Notes: generated from the letters alone by a model not told the origin. A stretch of DNA of 64,000 nucleotides from Neoroseomonas lacus (GCF_014644535.1 NZ_BMKW01000010.1:215664-279663); one strand, 5' to 3'; positions 37,143 to 48,014 are shown, counted from the first letter of the stretch. Translations and numbers: made by a program.

Positions 37143-37157
37143 GTTCCCATTTCGTTC
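37143..37157. promoter_or_regulatory. LexA-type (SOS) box, GTTC-N7-GTTC
   Basis: GTTCCCATTTCGTTC is an exact match to the alphaproteobacterial LexA site. It lies in the 337-bp gap between nrdA and the universal stress gene, about 160 bp from each start. The motif has only eight fixed bases, so a chance match in 64 kb is possible; its position before ribonucleotide reductase makes it credible. Confidence 0.45.
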
Positions 37158-37321
37158 ATGATTCCGCGCCACGATCCCTTTGGCAAGGCAGGACTTTTCC
37201 ACAGGCCCGAACAGGCCCACTGTGGCGTCCAGGAACAGGTACCGCACGCGCCGGGGGGGCTTCCTTCGATGGCAGGGCGGGTCCAACGCCAGACGCGCCA
37301 ACCAGCAGGGGAGAATTTGCG

Positions 37322-38167
37322 ATGCCGCTGAAAGATATTCTCGTTCACCTCGATACCTCGCCCCAATCGGCTGGGCGGCTTGACCTCGCCATCGACCTCG
37401 CCCGCCGGCACGATGCGCATCTGACCGCCCTTCACGTCATCGATATCGGCATGCCGCTGATCGGCATGGCCGATGGTGGCGGCGGTGCGGGCATGGCGGC
37501 CCTGTTGGACCAGCTGCGCGACACCGGCCTCGCCGAGGCCGCGCGCATCGAGGCCGATTTCCGCGAGCGCATGCGCCGCGAGTCGATGCAGGGCGAATGG
37601 CGTCAGGCCGAAGGCATGGTCGGCGAACTCGTCACCCAGCATGTCCGCTATGCCGACCTGGTGATCGTCGGACAGGACGACCCGGACGGCCCTTCCACCA
37701 ATTCGGTCGGCCTGCCGGGTGACATCCTGTTCGGCTCGGGGCGACCGGTGCTGGTGATCCCCTATGCCGGCAGCTTCACCACCACCGGCCGGCGCGTGCT
37801 GGTAGGCTGGAATGCCAGCCGGGAAGCCGCCCGCGCCGTCAATGACGCGCTGCCGCTGATCGCCAAGGCGGATGCCGCCTGCGTGCTTGTCGCCAATCCG
37901 CGCCAAGGACTCGACGGGCATGGCGAGGAGCCGGGGGCGGATATCGCTGTCCACCTCGCGCGCCACGGCGCGACGGTGACGGTCGAACATCGCCTGGCCC
38001 CGGACGTGCCGGATGCGGACCTGCTGCTGAACCAGGCGTCAGACATGGCGGCCGACCTGATCGTCATCGGCGCCTATGGGCATTCGCGCCTGCGCGAATT
38101 CATGCTGGGCGGGGTGACGCGGTCGATCCTGCGGCAGATGACGGTGCCGGTGCTGATGTCGCATTGA
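37322..38167 (+). CDS. Universal stress protein, tandem UspA domains
   Basis: A 281-residue cytoplasmic protein with two UspA domains. Domain 1 begins at LKDILVHLDTSPQS and domain 2 around GRRVLVGWNASREAARAV. The second keeps the ATP-binding signature VIGAYGHSRLREFMLGGVT (GxxGx9GS/T form); the first has a degenerate VIVGQDDPDGPS in its place. Such tandem proteins are induced under stress and bind ATP or AMP. The ATG at 37322 gives the exact family N-terminus. Divergent from nrdA. Confidence 0.92.
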   Translation: MPLKDILVHLDTSPQSAGRLDLAIDLARRHDAHLTALHVIDIGMPLIGMADGGGGAGMAALLDQLRDTGLAEAARIEADFRERMRRESMQGEWRQAEGMVGELVTQHVRYADLVIVGQDDPDGPSTNSVGLPGDILFGSGRPVLVIPYAGSFTTTGRRVLVGWNASREAARAVNDALPLIAKADAACVLVANPRQGLDGHGEEPGADIAVHLARHGATVTVEHRLAPDVPDADLLLNQASDMAADLIVIGAYGHSRLREFMLGGVTRSILRQMTVPVLMSH

Positions 38168-38258
38168 TAAAGAGCGCTTCCAGCGCCCTCCACTTTTCAT
38201 GACCCTCAGACGGCGGACGGCCAGCATGCGCCGGCCTTGCCTTCGCGCCGTGCGCTCG

Positions 38259-38283
38259 CGGATCGCGGCTGGGCCGCGATCCG
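38259..38283. terminator. Bidirectional hairpin between convergent genes
   Basis: Perfect 10-bp stem CGGATCGCGG / CCGCGATCCG with a 5-base loop, in the 149-bp gap between the stress protein (plus) and the flavoprotein (minus). No T-run. Confidence 0.55.
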
Positions 38284-38316
38284 GGTTCCGGGGAGGACAC
38301 CGCGACCTCCGGGGCC

Positions 38317-39942
38317 CTACCGCGCCCCGGCGTTGCGCTGCGCCAGCCGCTTCCCGACGATGTACCCCCAGGCCATGTTCGGTCCGATCGTCGTCCCGGT
38401 ACCGACATTGCGTGACCCGATCGGGTTCGCCATGGCGATGCCCGCCGCGAACAGCCCGGGGATGACGCTGCCGTCCGGCCGCAGCACCTCGGCATGTTCG
38501 TTGGTCCGCGCGCCACCCTTGGTGCCGAGGATCGACCGGCTGAGTGGCATCGCCAGGAAGGGCGCCCGGGTGATCGGGTCCATCCCCGCCCGGCGCCGCT
38601 TGTCGCCGGCCGCCGCCGGGTCGGGCCGGGCCGGACGGCCGAAATCCTCGTCGTGTCCCTCGGTGGCGAAGGCGTTGTAGCGGGCGACGCTCGCCTCCAG
38701 CGCCCCCGGCGGCACGCCGATCAGCCCGGCCAGGGTGGCGATATCGGGCGCCTGGCGCATCCAGCCCGGATCGGCCTTCGCCGCCCAGCGCACGGGGGGC
38801 ACTTGGTCGAGCATGCGCGCATCGGTGATCACCCAGGCCGGCAGATGGATCGGCTGGCCAGTCGCCGGGTCGCGGCGGTCGAGCGCCTCGCCGATGTTGA
38901 AGGTCAGCTCGTTCATGAAGCGCTCGCCATGCCGGTTGACCAGCATGGCGTTGGTTTCGGTATGGAAGGGCACCGGCTGGGCCAGCAGGCGCCCCTGGTA
39001 GCGCACGGGAATCGAGGGCGCGATGGTCGCCTGGTCCATCCGTGCCAGTTCGGCGCCGGCGGCGGCGGCCATGCGCTGGCCATCGCCCTCATGCGCGGTC
39101 GGGCTGCCGCGGTAGTCGACGGGGCCTGGGAAATGCCGGGCAAGCAACTCGGCATCCCATTCGAAACCGCCGGTCGCGATCACCACCCCGGTGCTGGCGG
39201 ACCAGCTCTCGCGCCCGCCGCCACGTTCGACCACCGCGCCGGTCACCGCGCCCGTCCTGTCCTGGGTCAGTTCCACGGCGCGGGCGGACAGTTCGAATTG
39301 CACCCCGGCATCGAGGCAGCCACGCAACAGCCCGGTGACCAGCGCCGTCCCCTTGCCGCGCGCATTGACCAGCCAGCGCCATGCCAGACGCGGCGCCAGC
39401 GACAGCGCCGTGCGGTACGGCTTATGGTAGATGTCGGTGGTCACCGCCTCGTGATAGGTGAAGATCTCCGGGATGGTGGACCGCCGGATGCGGAAGGCGA
39501 AGCGCCCCGCCCGCCACCGGCTGAGTGCCCGGGGCGACATCATCCGCCCCCGCATCTTCGCCCCCGGCAGGGTCCGCAGCGGGTCAGGTTCCGGGGTCAG
39601 GGCGAAACGCAGCGGCGTCTTCGCCTCGACGAATTTCAGCATCTCCGGCGCGGCGCGCACGAAGGCTTCCCACAGAGGCGCCTCGGTCTCGGCCCAACCT
39701 TCGGGGGCGGCGGCGCGGATATAGGTCAGCGCCTCCTCGATGCTGTCCTCGATGCCGGCCTCGGCGGCGTGGTGGTTGGCCGGCACCCAGGTGCCGGCGC
39801 CCGACATGGCGGTGGTGCCGCCGAGCCGGTCGGTCTTCTCCAGCACCGTGACGCGCAGCCCCTGCGCGGCCGCCGTTAGCGCCGCCACCAACCCCGCCGA
39901 GCCCGAGCCCAGCACCAGCACGTCCGTTTGATATGTCCGCAT
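38317..39942 (-). CDS. FAD-dependent oxidoreductase, fumarate reductase/ketosteroid dehydrogenase type
   Basis: A 541-residue flavoprotein of the FAD_binding_2 family. The dinucleotide fold is VLVLGSGSAGLVAALTAAA near the N-terminus, followed by EKTDRLGGTTAMSGAGTWVP. The C-terminal FAD site reads GLFAAGIAMANPIG. The MSGAGTWVPAN stretch matches 3-ketosteroid-delta-1-dehydrogenase and urocanate/fumarate reductase relatives. Substrate unknown. The ATG at 39942 is preferred to one 17 codons upstream because it starts the conserved region. No electron-transfer partner genes lie beside it. Confidence 0.9.
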   Translation of the reverse strand: MRTYQTDVLVLGSGSAGLVAALTAAAQGLRVTVLEKTDRLGGTTAMSGAGTWVPANHHAAEAGIEDSIEEALTYIRAAAPEGWAETEAPLWEAFVRAAPEMLKFVEAKTPLRFALTPEPDPLRTLPGAKMRGRMMSPRALSRWRAGRFAFRIRRSTIPEIFTYHEAVTTDIYHKPYRTALSLAPRLAWRWLVNARGKGTALVTGLLRGCLDAGVQFELSARAVELTQDRTGAVTGAVVERGGGRESWSASTGVVIATGGFEWDAELLARHFPGPVDYRGSPTAHEGDGQRMAAAAGAELARMDQATIAPSIPVRYQGRLLAQPVPFHTETNAMLVNRHGERFMNELTFNIGEALDRRDPATGQPIHLPAWVITDARMLDQVPPVRWAAKADPGWMRQAPDIATLAGLIGVPPGALEASVARYNAFATEGHDEDFGRPARPDPAAAGDKRRRAGMDPITRAPFLAMPLSRSILGTKGGARTNEHAEVLRPDGSVIPGLFAAGIAMANPIGSRNVGTGTTIGPNMAWGYIVGKRLAQRNAGAR

Positions 39943-40082
39943 CGGCCTCTCATCCCTCCGCGCCGCCGGTACGGCAAGGGGGTGGAGCGTCATAGGCCAG
40001 GGCGATGGCCATGATCCCGCAATCCCATTGGCACGAGCCCGCGCAAAGGCGCATCTGAAGGGGCAGAAGAGGAGCGCTCGCC

Positions 40083-40598
40083 ATGCCCGACACCCTGCCC
40101 CAGCCCACTACCGCCCGCCCCGCCATCCATCCGGCGACGCGCATCGGCCATGTCCATCTGAAGGTCGCGAATCTTGAACGCGCCCTCGGCTTCTGGCGCG
40201 ACGTGATCGGGCTGGAGGAGCAGCAGCGCTATGGCGACCAGGCGGTGTTCCTCTCGGCCGGCGGCTATCACCATCACATCGCGCTCAACACCTGGGAGAG
40301 CAAGGACGGCGCCTGGCCACCGCCGGGCACCACCGGGCTGTTCCACGTCGCCCTGCTGTACCCTGACCGCCGGGCGCTGGCGCAGGCGCTGCTGCGGCTG
40401 CTGGATGCCGGCTGGCCGCTGGAGGGCGCGTCCGACCACGGGGTCTCCGAGGCGCTATATCTGCGCGACCCGGACGGCAATGGTGTCGAGCTGTATCGCG
40501 ACCGGGACGAAGCCGATTGGCCGCGCCAGCCAGATGGCAGGCTGGCGATGGTGACGAAGCGGCTGGACCTGAACGCGCTGTTGGCCGAGGCGCAATAA
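40083..40598 (+). CDS. VOC-family protein, catechol-2,3-dioxygenase-like
   Basis: A 171-residue one-module VOC protein resembling the N-terminal half of CatE-type extradiol dioxygenases: RIGHVHLKVANLERALGFWR carries the first metal His, GYHHHIALNTWES and GLFHVALLYPDR the second, and DPDGNGVELYRDR the closing Glu. Metal-dependent ring cleavage or isomerisation is possible; substrate not deducible. It is divergent from the flavoprotein with a 140-bp gap and convergent with the phosphoesterase. Confidence 0.88.
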   Translation: MPDTLPQPTTARPAIHPATRIGHVHLKVANLERALGFWRDVIGLEEQQRYGDQAVFLSAGGYHHHIALNTWESKDGAWPPPGTTGLFHVALLYPDRRALAQALLRLLDAGWPLEGASDHGVSEALYLRDPDGNGVELYRDRDEADWPRQPDGRLAMVTKRLDLNALLAEAQ

Positions 40599-40626
40599 GC
40601 AGTGGGGCCGCCGCCCCCACCCCCCG

Positions 40627-40649
40627 CCGGGGTAACCGTGCTACCCCGG
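40627..40649. terminator. Bidirectional hairpin between convergent genes
   Basis: Perfect 8-bp stem CCGGGGTA / TACCCCGG with a 7-base loop, between the VOC stop (40598) and the phosphoesterase stop (40664). A shorter GTGGGG / CCCCAC stem precedes it at 40602-40620. Confidence 0.55.
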
Positions 40650-40663
40650 ACCCCGCCGTGATT

Positions 40664-42016
40664 TCAGGGCGCGTGGATGGCGACGGTCAGGGCCGTGCCG
40701 GCGAAGGGCCGGTCGGATGGGCCCGTCTGGCCCTGGCCGATGCTCCAGCGGCCGGGCCAAGCCAATTGCTCGATGCCGGTCGCCGATGCGCCGGTGCACG
40801 AGGTCCAGCGCGGCTCGTCATGATCCCGAACCAGGATGCCGCCCGGGCCCATCGCCGGGTGGAAGCCGATATGCAGGTCGAAGTCCTGGCCGGGCGCCAG
40901 GTCCGGCCCCAGCCAATAAAGCGGACTACGGCCCGGCCGGCGGCCGACGATCACAGTCAGCGTCTGCCGCGCCCCGCGTAGCCCCACCCATAGCGGCGCC
41001 AGCGCACCATCCTCGAAGGCCGAAAAGAAGGTCTGCGCCGGCGCCCAGGGCCTGGACGCCGTTCGTCCCGCGCAGCGAAGTTCCACGAATCCGGCGACCT
41101 GGCCGGAGAAACCGGCCTCCCGCTCACCCGGACCAATAGCGACCCAGGGCAACCCATCGGTCAGCCGCGGCGGCCATGCCAGCGCCTCCCGCACGACGCC
41201 GTCCGTATCCAACACCTGATACCGCAACCCCTCCGCATCGAGCGCCGCCTGCACGCAATGCAGATACTCGACGCCCTCGGGCATCCGATGCGCGGTCCCG
41301 GCACCGGCGGTGCAGAGCTGCAGCACGCCGCGATGGACCTGCACGTCGAAGGCGAGGATATGGCTGCAGACATAGGCGAGCACGCCGGCATCGACGAGGA
41401 TGCCCCAGAAGCGCGCCCTGTCCTCATGGGCGATCTCGCGCTGGCAGTTCCCTTCGAAGCCATTGATCGGAAAGACCGGATGGTGGCCGAGCACGATCTT
41501 ATACCGCGCATCGGCATGGGCGTTCAGCGTCGCCCGCAGCCAGTCGGTTTCGACATGCCCCTCCCCACCCAGCCCGGTCCAGAGCGTGTGCACGAAGACC
41601 AGCAGGAGGTTGCCGCGACGCACCCAGTAGGACAGGCCCTCCTGTCCTGGCGGCCCGTTCGGCGGCAGCGCCAGCACGTCGCGAAACACCGCCTCGCTCA
41701 TCGCGTCATAGGCGGTGTGGTTGCCCGTGGTGTGCCAGATCGGCGTGCGTTGGCGGTCGAGCCAGCCCATCTCGACATCCAGCCAGTGGCGCCACTGGCC
41801 GCGCAGCGCGGCCGGGTCGGGCGTGAGGCCGATGACCTCGTCGCCCGGGAACAGGATGAAGTCGGGTTGCGGCGACAGGCGCCGCACGACGGCATTCACC
41901 GCGGCAAAGGTCTGCTCATGCTGGGCGCCGGGCACGCCAGAACAGGAATCGCCGTAGATCAGGAAGTGATGGCCGGCGCCGCGCGGCAGCAGCGCCGGGA
42001 TCGGTTCATCGGCCAT
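40664..42016 (-). CDS. Calcineurin-like metallophosphoesterase, divergent
   Basis: A 450-residue protein with most blocks of the metallophosphoesterase fold: YGDS (residues 21-24), FPGDE (56-60), TGNH (97-100), VLGHHPVF (about 175-182) and a last block CSHILAFD in place of GHxH. The first block lacks the usual His after Asp (normally DxH), so the metal site is altered. The C-terminal third, after about residue 290, reads like a separate beta-rich domain. No signal peptide is seen. Substrate unknown. It converges with the VOC gene. Confidence 0.78.
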   Translation of the reverse strand: MADEPIPALLPRGAGHHFLIYGDSCSGVPGAQHEQTFAAVNAVVRRLSPQPDFILFPGDEVIGLTPDPAALRGQWRHWLDVEMGWLDRQRTPIWHTTGNHTAYDAMSEAVFRDVLALPPNGPPGQEGLSYWVRRGNLLLVFVHTLWTGLGGEGHVETDWLRATLNAHADARYKIVLGHHPVFPINGFEGNCQREIAHEDRARFWGILVDAGVLAYVCSHILAFDVQVHRGVLQLCTAGAGTAHRMPEGVEYLHCVQAALDAEGLRYQVLDTDGVVREALAWPPRLTDGLPWVAIGPGEREAGFSGQVAGFVELRCAGRTASRPWAPAQTFFSAFEDGALAPLWVGLRGARQTLTVIVGRRPGRSPLYWLGPDLAPGQDFDLHIGFHPAMGPGGILVRDHDEPRWTSCTGASATGIEQLAWPGRWSIGQGQTGPSDRPFAGTALTVAIHAP

Positions 42017-42048
42017 CGGCCTTCATCCACTTCCGCGGCGCGGGCGGT

Positions 42049-43872
42049 TCAGCCCGCCTCCTCGCGCAGCATCTCCAATTCCAGCCAGCGTTCCTCGGCC
42101 GCCGCCAGCGCGGCCTGCGCCTTGCCCAGCGCTTCCGTCGCCTTGCGGAAGCCGACCGGGTCGCGCGTGTAGAAGCCCGTATCGGCCACCAGCGCGCTGA
42201 GCTTCGCCATCTCCGCCGACAGCTTCTCCATCTCGCGCGGCAGTGTCTTCAGCTCGTGCTGTTCCTTGGCATTCATCCGCACGCGGCTGCGGGCGGGCGC
42301 GGCATCGCGCGGCGCCGGCGCGGCCCTGGCCGCTGCCTTCGCTTCGGCCCGCGCCGGCTCGCCCGAGCGCGCCCGCACGCCATGGCCACGCTGCGCCACC
42401 ATGTCGGAATAGCCACCGGCATATTCCTGCCAGCGCCCATCGCCTTCCCAGGCGATCACGCTGGTCACCGTGCGGTCGAGGAAGTCGCGGTCATGGCTGA
42501 CCAGGATGACAGTGCCGGCATATTCGGCCACCAGTTCCTGCAACAGGTCCAGCGTCTCGAGATCGAGGTCGTTGGTCGGCTCGTCCAGCACCAGCAGGTT
42601 GGACGGCTTGGCGAAGGCGCGGGCCAGCATCAGCCGCCCGCGCTCGCCGCCCGACAGCGCCGAGAGCGGCGTGCGCGCCTGTTCCGGCGTGAACAGGAAA
42701 TCCTTCATGTAGCCGATCACATGGCGCGGCTGGCCGTTGACATGCACCTGGTCGCCGCGGCCTTCGGTCAGCGCGGCCGACAGGGTGATCGACGGATCGA
42801 GGCTGGCGCGCTTCTGGTCGAGGCCGACCATCTCGATCGCCGTGCCGAGTTTCACTTCGCCGCTGTCGGGCGCCAGCACGCCGATCAGCATGTTCAGCAG
42901 CGTGGTCTTGCCGGCGCCATTCGGGCCGACGATGCCGACGCGATCGCCGCGCATGATGCGCGTCGTCACCTCGCGCACGATGGTGCGCTCGCCATAGGAT
43001 TTGGAAATCGCATCCGCCGCGACGACGAGGTTGCCCGACCCGGCGGCCTCTGACGCCGCCATCGTCACGCGCCCCTGCGCGCCGACACGCTCGCGGTGCT
43101 TGGCGCGCAGCGTGTGCAAATTCTCCAGCCGCCGCACGTTGCGCTTGCGCCGCGCGGTCACGCCGTAGCGCAGCCAATGCTCCTCCCGCACGATCTTGCG
43201 GGCGAGCTTGTGGGCGTCGCGCTCCTCCTCCTCCAGCACCTGGTCGCGCCAGGTCTCGAAATGCTCGAAGCCCTGTTCCAGCCGCCGCGTGGTGCCGCGG
43301 TCGAGCCACACCATCGCCTTCGACAGCCGTTCGAGGAAGCGCCGGTCATGGCTGATCAGAACGAGCGCGCAATTGAGCGAGGCGAGCTCCGATTCCAGCC
43401 ATTCGATTGCCGGCAGGTCGAGATGGTTGGTCGGTTCATCCAGCAGCAGGATGTCGGGCGAGGAGGCCAGCGCGCGCACCAGCGCCGCGCGGCGCGTCTC
43501 GCCGCCCGACAGCGCGGCCGGCTTCTCCTCCCCGGTCATGCCGAGCTGTTCGAGCAGGTAGCGCGCGCGATAGGGCTCGTCATTCGCCCCCAGCCCGGCC
43601 TGGACATAGGCCATGACGTCGGGAAATGTGGCGAGGTTCGGCTCCTGCTCCAGGTAGCGCATGGTGGCGCCGGGCTGGAGGAAACGGGTGCCGCCCTCGG
43701 CCTGGATCAGCCCGGCGGCGACCTTCAGCAGGGTGGATTTGCCCGAGCCGTTGCGCCCGACCAGGGCCAGGCGTTCACCGGGCGAAACGGACAATCCCGC
43801 GCCTTCCAGCAGGCGCGTGGAGCCGAAGCCGTGACGGATATCTTGCAGGATCAGCAGAGGAGGTGGGGCCAT
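42049..43872 (-). CDS. ABC-F family ATPase, Uup-like
   Basis: A 607-residue soluble protein with two ABC ATPase domains and no membrane part. Domain 1 has Walker [10 protein letters not shown], signature [11 protein letters not shown] and DEPTNHLD. Domain 2 has [20 protein letters not shown] and DEPTNDLD. A linker joins them, and a charged C-terminal coiled coil follows (from about residue 535), as in Uup, which acts on ribosomes or branched DNA. The nearest gene on the same strand upstream is purA, separated by two strong hairpins. Confidence 0.93.
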   Translation of the reverse strand: MAPPPLLILQDIRHGFGSTRLLEGAGLSVSPGERLALVGRNGSGKSTLLKVAAGLIQAEGGTRFLQPGATMRYLEQEPNLATFPDVMAYVQAGLGANDEPYRARYLLEQLGMTGEEKPAALSGGETRRAALVRALASSPDILLLDEPTNHLDLPAIEWLESELASLNCALVLISHDRRFLERLSKAMVWLDRGTTRRLEQGFEHFETWRDQVLEEEERDAHKLARKIVREEHWLRYGVTARRKRNVRRLENLHTLRAKHRERVGAQGRVTMAASEAAGSGNLVVAADAISKSYGERTIVREVTTRIMRGDRVGIVGPNGAGKTTLLNMLIGVLAPDSGEVKLGTAIEMVGLDQKRASLDPSITLSAALTEGRGDQVHVNGQPRHVIGYMKDFLFTPEQARTPLSALSGGERGRLMLARAFAKPSNLLVLDEPTNDLDLETLDLLQELVAEYAGTVILVSHDRDFLDRTVTSVIAWEGDGRWQEYAGGYSDMVAQRGHGVRARSGEPARAEAKAAARAAPAPRDAAPARSRVRMNAKEQHELKTLPREMEKLSAEMAKLSALVADTGFYTRDPVGFRKATEALGKAQAALAAAEERWLELEMLREEAG

Positions 43873-44058
43873 TGGCCGCTACCTCGCCGCTTCGCTTGCC
43901 CAGGTCAACCGCCGGAGGCGGAATACGGTCGACGGGCCAGGGTCACCGGGCCGCCGACCGTCGCGGCGCGTCACCAACAGCACGAGCCTTTGGCGTGTGC
44001 CGAGGCCGCGATTGCGGCCCGCCGGTCGTCGGGCGAAAGCCAAGCCGGCGGACGGGCC

Positions 44059-44087
44059 CCAATCGAGTTGCAGGGCAACTCGATTGG
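44059..44087. terminator. Perfect 13-bp inverted repeat downstream of purA
   Basis: CCAATCGAGTTGC / GCAACTCGATTGG with a 3-base loop. It is the second hairpin in the 293-bp gap between the ABC-F gene start and the purA stop. It may help end the purA transcript or separate it from the ABC-F gene. The rest of 43873-44058 shows nothing. Confidence 0.55.
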
Positions 44088-44135
44088 CTAACCCGGATGC
44101 CAGTGCCCGGCGATTGAGGGCATGCGACGGTGAAA

Positions 44136-44164
44136 ATCGACGGTCGAAGCCTTCGACCGTCGAT
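44136..44164. terminator. Near-perfect 29-bp palindrome abutting the purA stop
   Basis: ATCGACGGTCGAAG / CTTCGACCGTCGAT with a single central base, lying 1 base beyond the purA stop codon. Such a tight palindrome could serve as a terminator or a protein-binding site. Confidence 0.55.
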
Positions 44165-44165
44165 A

Positions 44166-45455
<1,290 letters not shown>

Positions 45456-45458
45456 GGT

Positions 45459-46598
45459 TCAGTCCTTCGTCAGGATCGGGACGGGTCTGCCGTCCTTCAG
45501 TTCATGGGTGCAGCGCAGACGCTGCGGCGTATCCTCGCCCGCGAGTGCGGCGACGGTCGCGAAGCCCTCGGCGCGGAAGGCCGCGCCATCGGCGCCGATC
45601 GGCAGGAACAGCCGCCGCATCGGCGCGCTTGCCGGCGCGGCGCTCAGCACCGCGTCAGGGTAGAGCGTCATGCCGGTCGCCGGCTCGTCATTCTGCGAGA
45701 CGTAGCGACCGCCGCGGGCGAGTTCGCCGGACATGCCCGGCCCATACAGGGTGAAGGCGACGCCGGTATGATAGCGGAAGCCGCGGAACTCGACCGGGTC
45801 GAGCGTGATGCGCAGCCCCGGCGCCCGGGCCTGGATGGCGGCGAGCACCTCCGCGGCGTTCTGGGCGATGGCACGGGCGGCGGGCGGCAGTTCGGCCGCG
45901 TCGAGCGCCGCGAGGGCGCCCTCGGCCGGGCCGGTCGCCGCCATCAGCCCCGGCAGGGCGGCGAGCGCCCCTGCCTGGCCGTGCACCAGCGTTGTGACCG
46001 CCGCGCTGTCCTTGCGGTCGAGCGCGCGGGCCAGGCTGGAGCGCAGCGGGGCGTCAAGCCCGGCAGCGTCCATCAACGCCGGCACCATGGTCGGCATCGT
46101 CACATCGAGGCTGATCTGGGTGACGCCGATCGCGGCCAACGCCTCGATGGCGACGACGGCGACCTCGGCATCCGCCGCCGGGGCGGCGCCGCCGATGAGT
46201 TCCACGCCGGCCTGCGGCAATTGGCGCGAGGGGGCGAGCTGGGTGCCGCGCACCCGCAGCACCTGGCCGGCATAACACAGGCGCAGCGGCCGGGCCTGGG
46301 CGCCGAGGCGGGTCGCGGCGATGCGTGCGACCTGCGGCGTGGTGTCGGCCCGCAGCCCCATCATGCGCTGGCTGACCGGATCCATCAGGCGGAAGGTCTG
46401 CTCGGCCACCGCAGCGCCCGAGCCGGCCAGCAGGCTGTCCTCGAATTCCAGCAGCGGCGGCTTCACCCGTTCGTAACCATGGGCGGCGAAAACGCCCATC
46501 ATGGCTTCAACGAGAGCGGCCTCCCGCTCGGCTTCGGGCGGCAGGAGGTCGGCGAGCCCCGCGGGCAGCAGGGCGGGATTGGGCAGGTCGTCGGTCAT
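45459..46598 (-). CDS. hisZ: ATP phosphoribosyltransferase regulatory subunit HisZ
   Basis: A 379-residue class II aaRS-like protein that activates the short form of HisG in histidine synthesis. It has LLPPEAEREAALVEAMMGVF at the N-terminus, and motif-2-like LRADTTPQVARIAATRL and QLPQAGVELIGG from the HisRS core, but lacks the anticodon domain. I use the ATG at 46598. It heads the hisZ-purA operon. Its presence implies a short-form HisG elsewhere in the genome. Confidence 0.93.
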   Translation of the reverse strand: MTDDLPNPALLPAGLADLLPPEAEREAALVEAMMGVFAAHGYERVKPPLLEFEDSLLAGSGAAVAEQTFRLMDPVSQRMMGLRADTTPQVARIAATRLGAQARPLRLCYAGQVLRVRGTQLAPSRQLPQAGVELIGGAAPAADAEVAVVAIEALAAIGVTQISLDVTMPTMVPALMDAAGLDAPLRSSLARALDRKDSAAVTTLVHGQAGALAALPGLMAATGPAEGALAALDAAELPPAARAIAQNAAEVLAAIQARAPGLRITLDPVEFRGFRYHTGVAFTLYGPGMSGELARGGRYVSQNDEPATGMTLYPDAVLSAAPASAPMRRLFLPIGADGAAFRAEGFATVAALAGEDTPQRLRCTHELKDGRPVPILTKD

Positions 46599-46790
46599 GG
46601 CCGGCCGAGGGTGTGGCAGGGCGCCCGCCGCCGGGCAACCCCCGGCGGCCGCGCGCCGCGTTTTCGCCACATCGCGGTCGGGCTGCCGCCATGGCCTCGG
46701 CGCATCAACAGCGGGTCCGCTTTACCAGTCGTCAATGATCTCCCTCGCAAGATGACCCGGCACCGATGCTGTGCCGGGAGAAAGAAAGCC

Positions 46791-46952
46791 ATGCCAGACG
46801 TCCGCGCTTCCAGCACCTTCCCGGCTTATGCAGCCCAGCACGCCGAAGCGCTTCAGAGCGACGACAACCCCGGCCGCGCCTTCGCCAACGGCATCATGTT
46901 GTCGCTGCCGCTCTGGGCTCTGGTCGGCGTCGGGATCTGGGCCATCTTCTGA
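46791..46952 (+). CDS. Small single-span membrane protein
   Basis: A 53-residue protein: a polar N-terminus (PDVRASSTFPAYAAQHAEA) and one C-terminal membrane helix (GIMLSLPLWALVGVGIWAIF). A GGGAGAAAG site precedes the ATG at 46791. It is divergent from hisZ and 70 bp ahead of a lipoprotein gene. Small proteins of this shape are widespread in proteobacteria, but I cannot assign a function. Confidence 0.65.
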   Translation: MPDVRASSTFPAYAAQHAEALQSDDNPGRAFANGIMLSLPLWALVGVGIWAIF

Positions 46953-47022
46953 CCTGCGGCCCCTTTTCCAACCGGCCCGCGCTGAGGCATCCTGGCTCTC
47001 GCCTGAGGCGATGGAGGGCAGG

Positions 47023-47574
47023 ATGCGGCGCAGGTCGATGATGGTTATGGGGCTGCTGGGCGCCGGGCTTGGCGCCTGCGCGTCCCAGCCACCTGATTTC
47101 AGCTATGGCGGCGCCGGCTTCCAGCCGAACAACGTCCGGCTGAACCTCGCCTATGCCGAGCGCAATTTCGGCGACATGACCCAATACCAAGGCAAGCCGG
47201 CCGAGGCGGCCGCGGCCCTCGCGCAGTTCGAGGCGGCGGTCGCCGGCATGCGCGACCCCGCCACCTCCATCGCCCTGCCGATGCGCTACGGGTCCCAAGT
47301 TGCCGCGGCCGTGCGCGAAGAGCGCGAGGCGATTGGCATCCCGTTGAGCGTGCTGCCCGGCCAAGCCTCGGCCGCGCTGGCCGCTGCCGTCGGGCCCCTG
47401 CAGAGCGGCGACCAGGCCGCGATCCGCGCCGCCTTGTCCAACCCCGTCTTCACGCTGGGGCCGGAGGTGACGCTCCAGAGGCTGACCAACCTGCCACGGA
47501 TGTGGATGATGGAATCCATCGCCCCGATCCTGACCCGCGCCGCCGGCAGCGAGTCGGGGGTGGTGCTGCGCTGA
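47023..47574 (+). CDS. Putative lipoprotein, unknown function
   Basis: A 183-residue lipoprotein with signal RRRSMMVMGLLGAGLGAC, lipobox GLGAC, so the mature protein begins at that Cys. It has no further membrane span and is mostly helical; no known domain is recognised. An in-frame ATG at 47011 is also possible, but AGGGCAGG favours 47023. It converges with the cupin gene after 44 bp. Confidence 0.75.
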   Translation: MRRRSMMVMGLLGAGLGACASQPPDFSYGGAGFQPNNVRLNLAYAERNFGDMTQYQGKPAEAAAALAQFEAAVAGMRDPATSIALPMRYGSQVAAAVREEREAIGIPLSVLPGQASAALAAAVGPLQSGDQAAIRAALSNPVFTLGPEVTLQRLTNLPRMWMMESIAPILTRAAGSESGVVLR

Positions 47575-47618
47575 CAGCGCCCGCCTTGCGCTGAGGCCCC
47601 TCCCCCCGGGCCAGGCCG

Positions 47619-48014
47619 TCAGCGCCGGTATTGCGCGTCGGTGACATGCTCCATCCAGGTGACAGGGCTGCCATCGAGCTTTTCCTGGACGGCGATGTGG
47701 CTCATGGCGGTGGTCACGGCAGCGCCGTGCCAATGCTTCTCGCCCGGCGGGAACCACACCACGTCGCCGGGGCGGATCTCTTCAACCGCGCCGCCCTCGC
47801 GTTGCACCCAGCCGCAGCCAGCGGTCACGATGAGCGTCTGACCGAGCGGGTGGGTGTGCCAGGCCGTGCGGGCCCCGGGCTCAAAGGTGACGAGAGCGCC
47901 GGCCACGCGCGCCGGATCGGGCGGACTGAACAGCGGGTCGATGCGGACATTGCCGGTGAACCACTCCGCCGGTCCCTTTCCGGAGGGCACTTCTCCCGCG
48001 CGCCGAATATCCAT
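47619..48014 (-). CDS. Cupin-domain protein
   Basis: A 131-residue single cupin. Motif 1 is [20 protein letters not shown] (two His and the later Gly), and motif 2 is [18 protein letters not shown]. It resembles the cupins annotated near (R)-mandelonitrile lyases and carboxymuconolactone decarboxylases; it should bind a metal in the barrel. I use the ATG at 48014, because longer readings are antisense to serA or repeat DNA. It is a single gene downstream of serA. Confidence 0.88.
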   Translation of the reverse strand: MDIRRAGEVPSGKGPAEWFTGNVRIDPLFSPPDPARVAGALVTFEPGARTAWHTHPLGQTLIVTAGCGWVQREGGAVEEIRPGDVVWFPPGEKHWHGAAVTTAMSHIAVQEKLDGSPVTWMEHVTDAQYRR

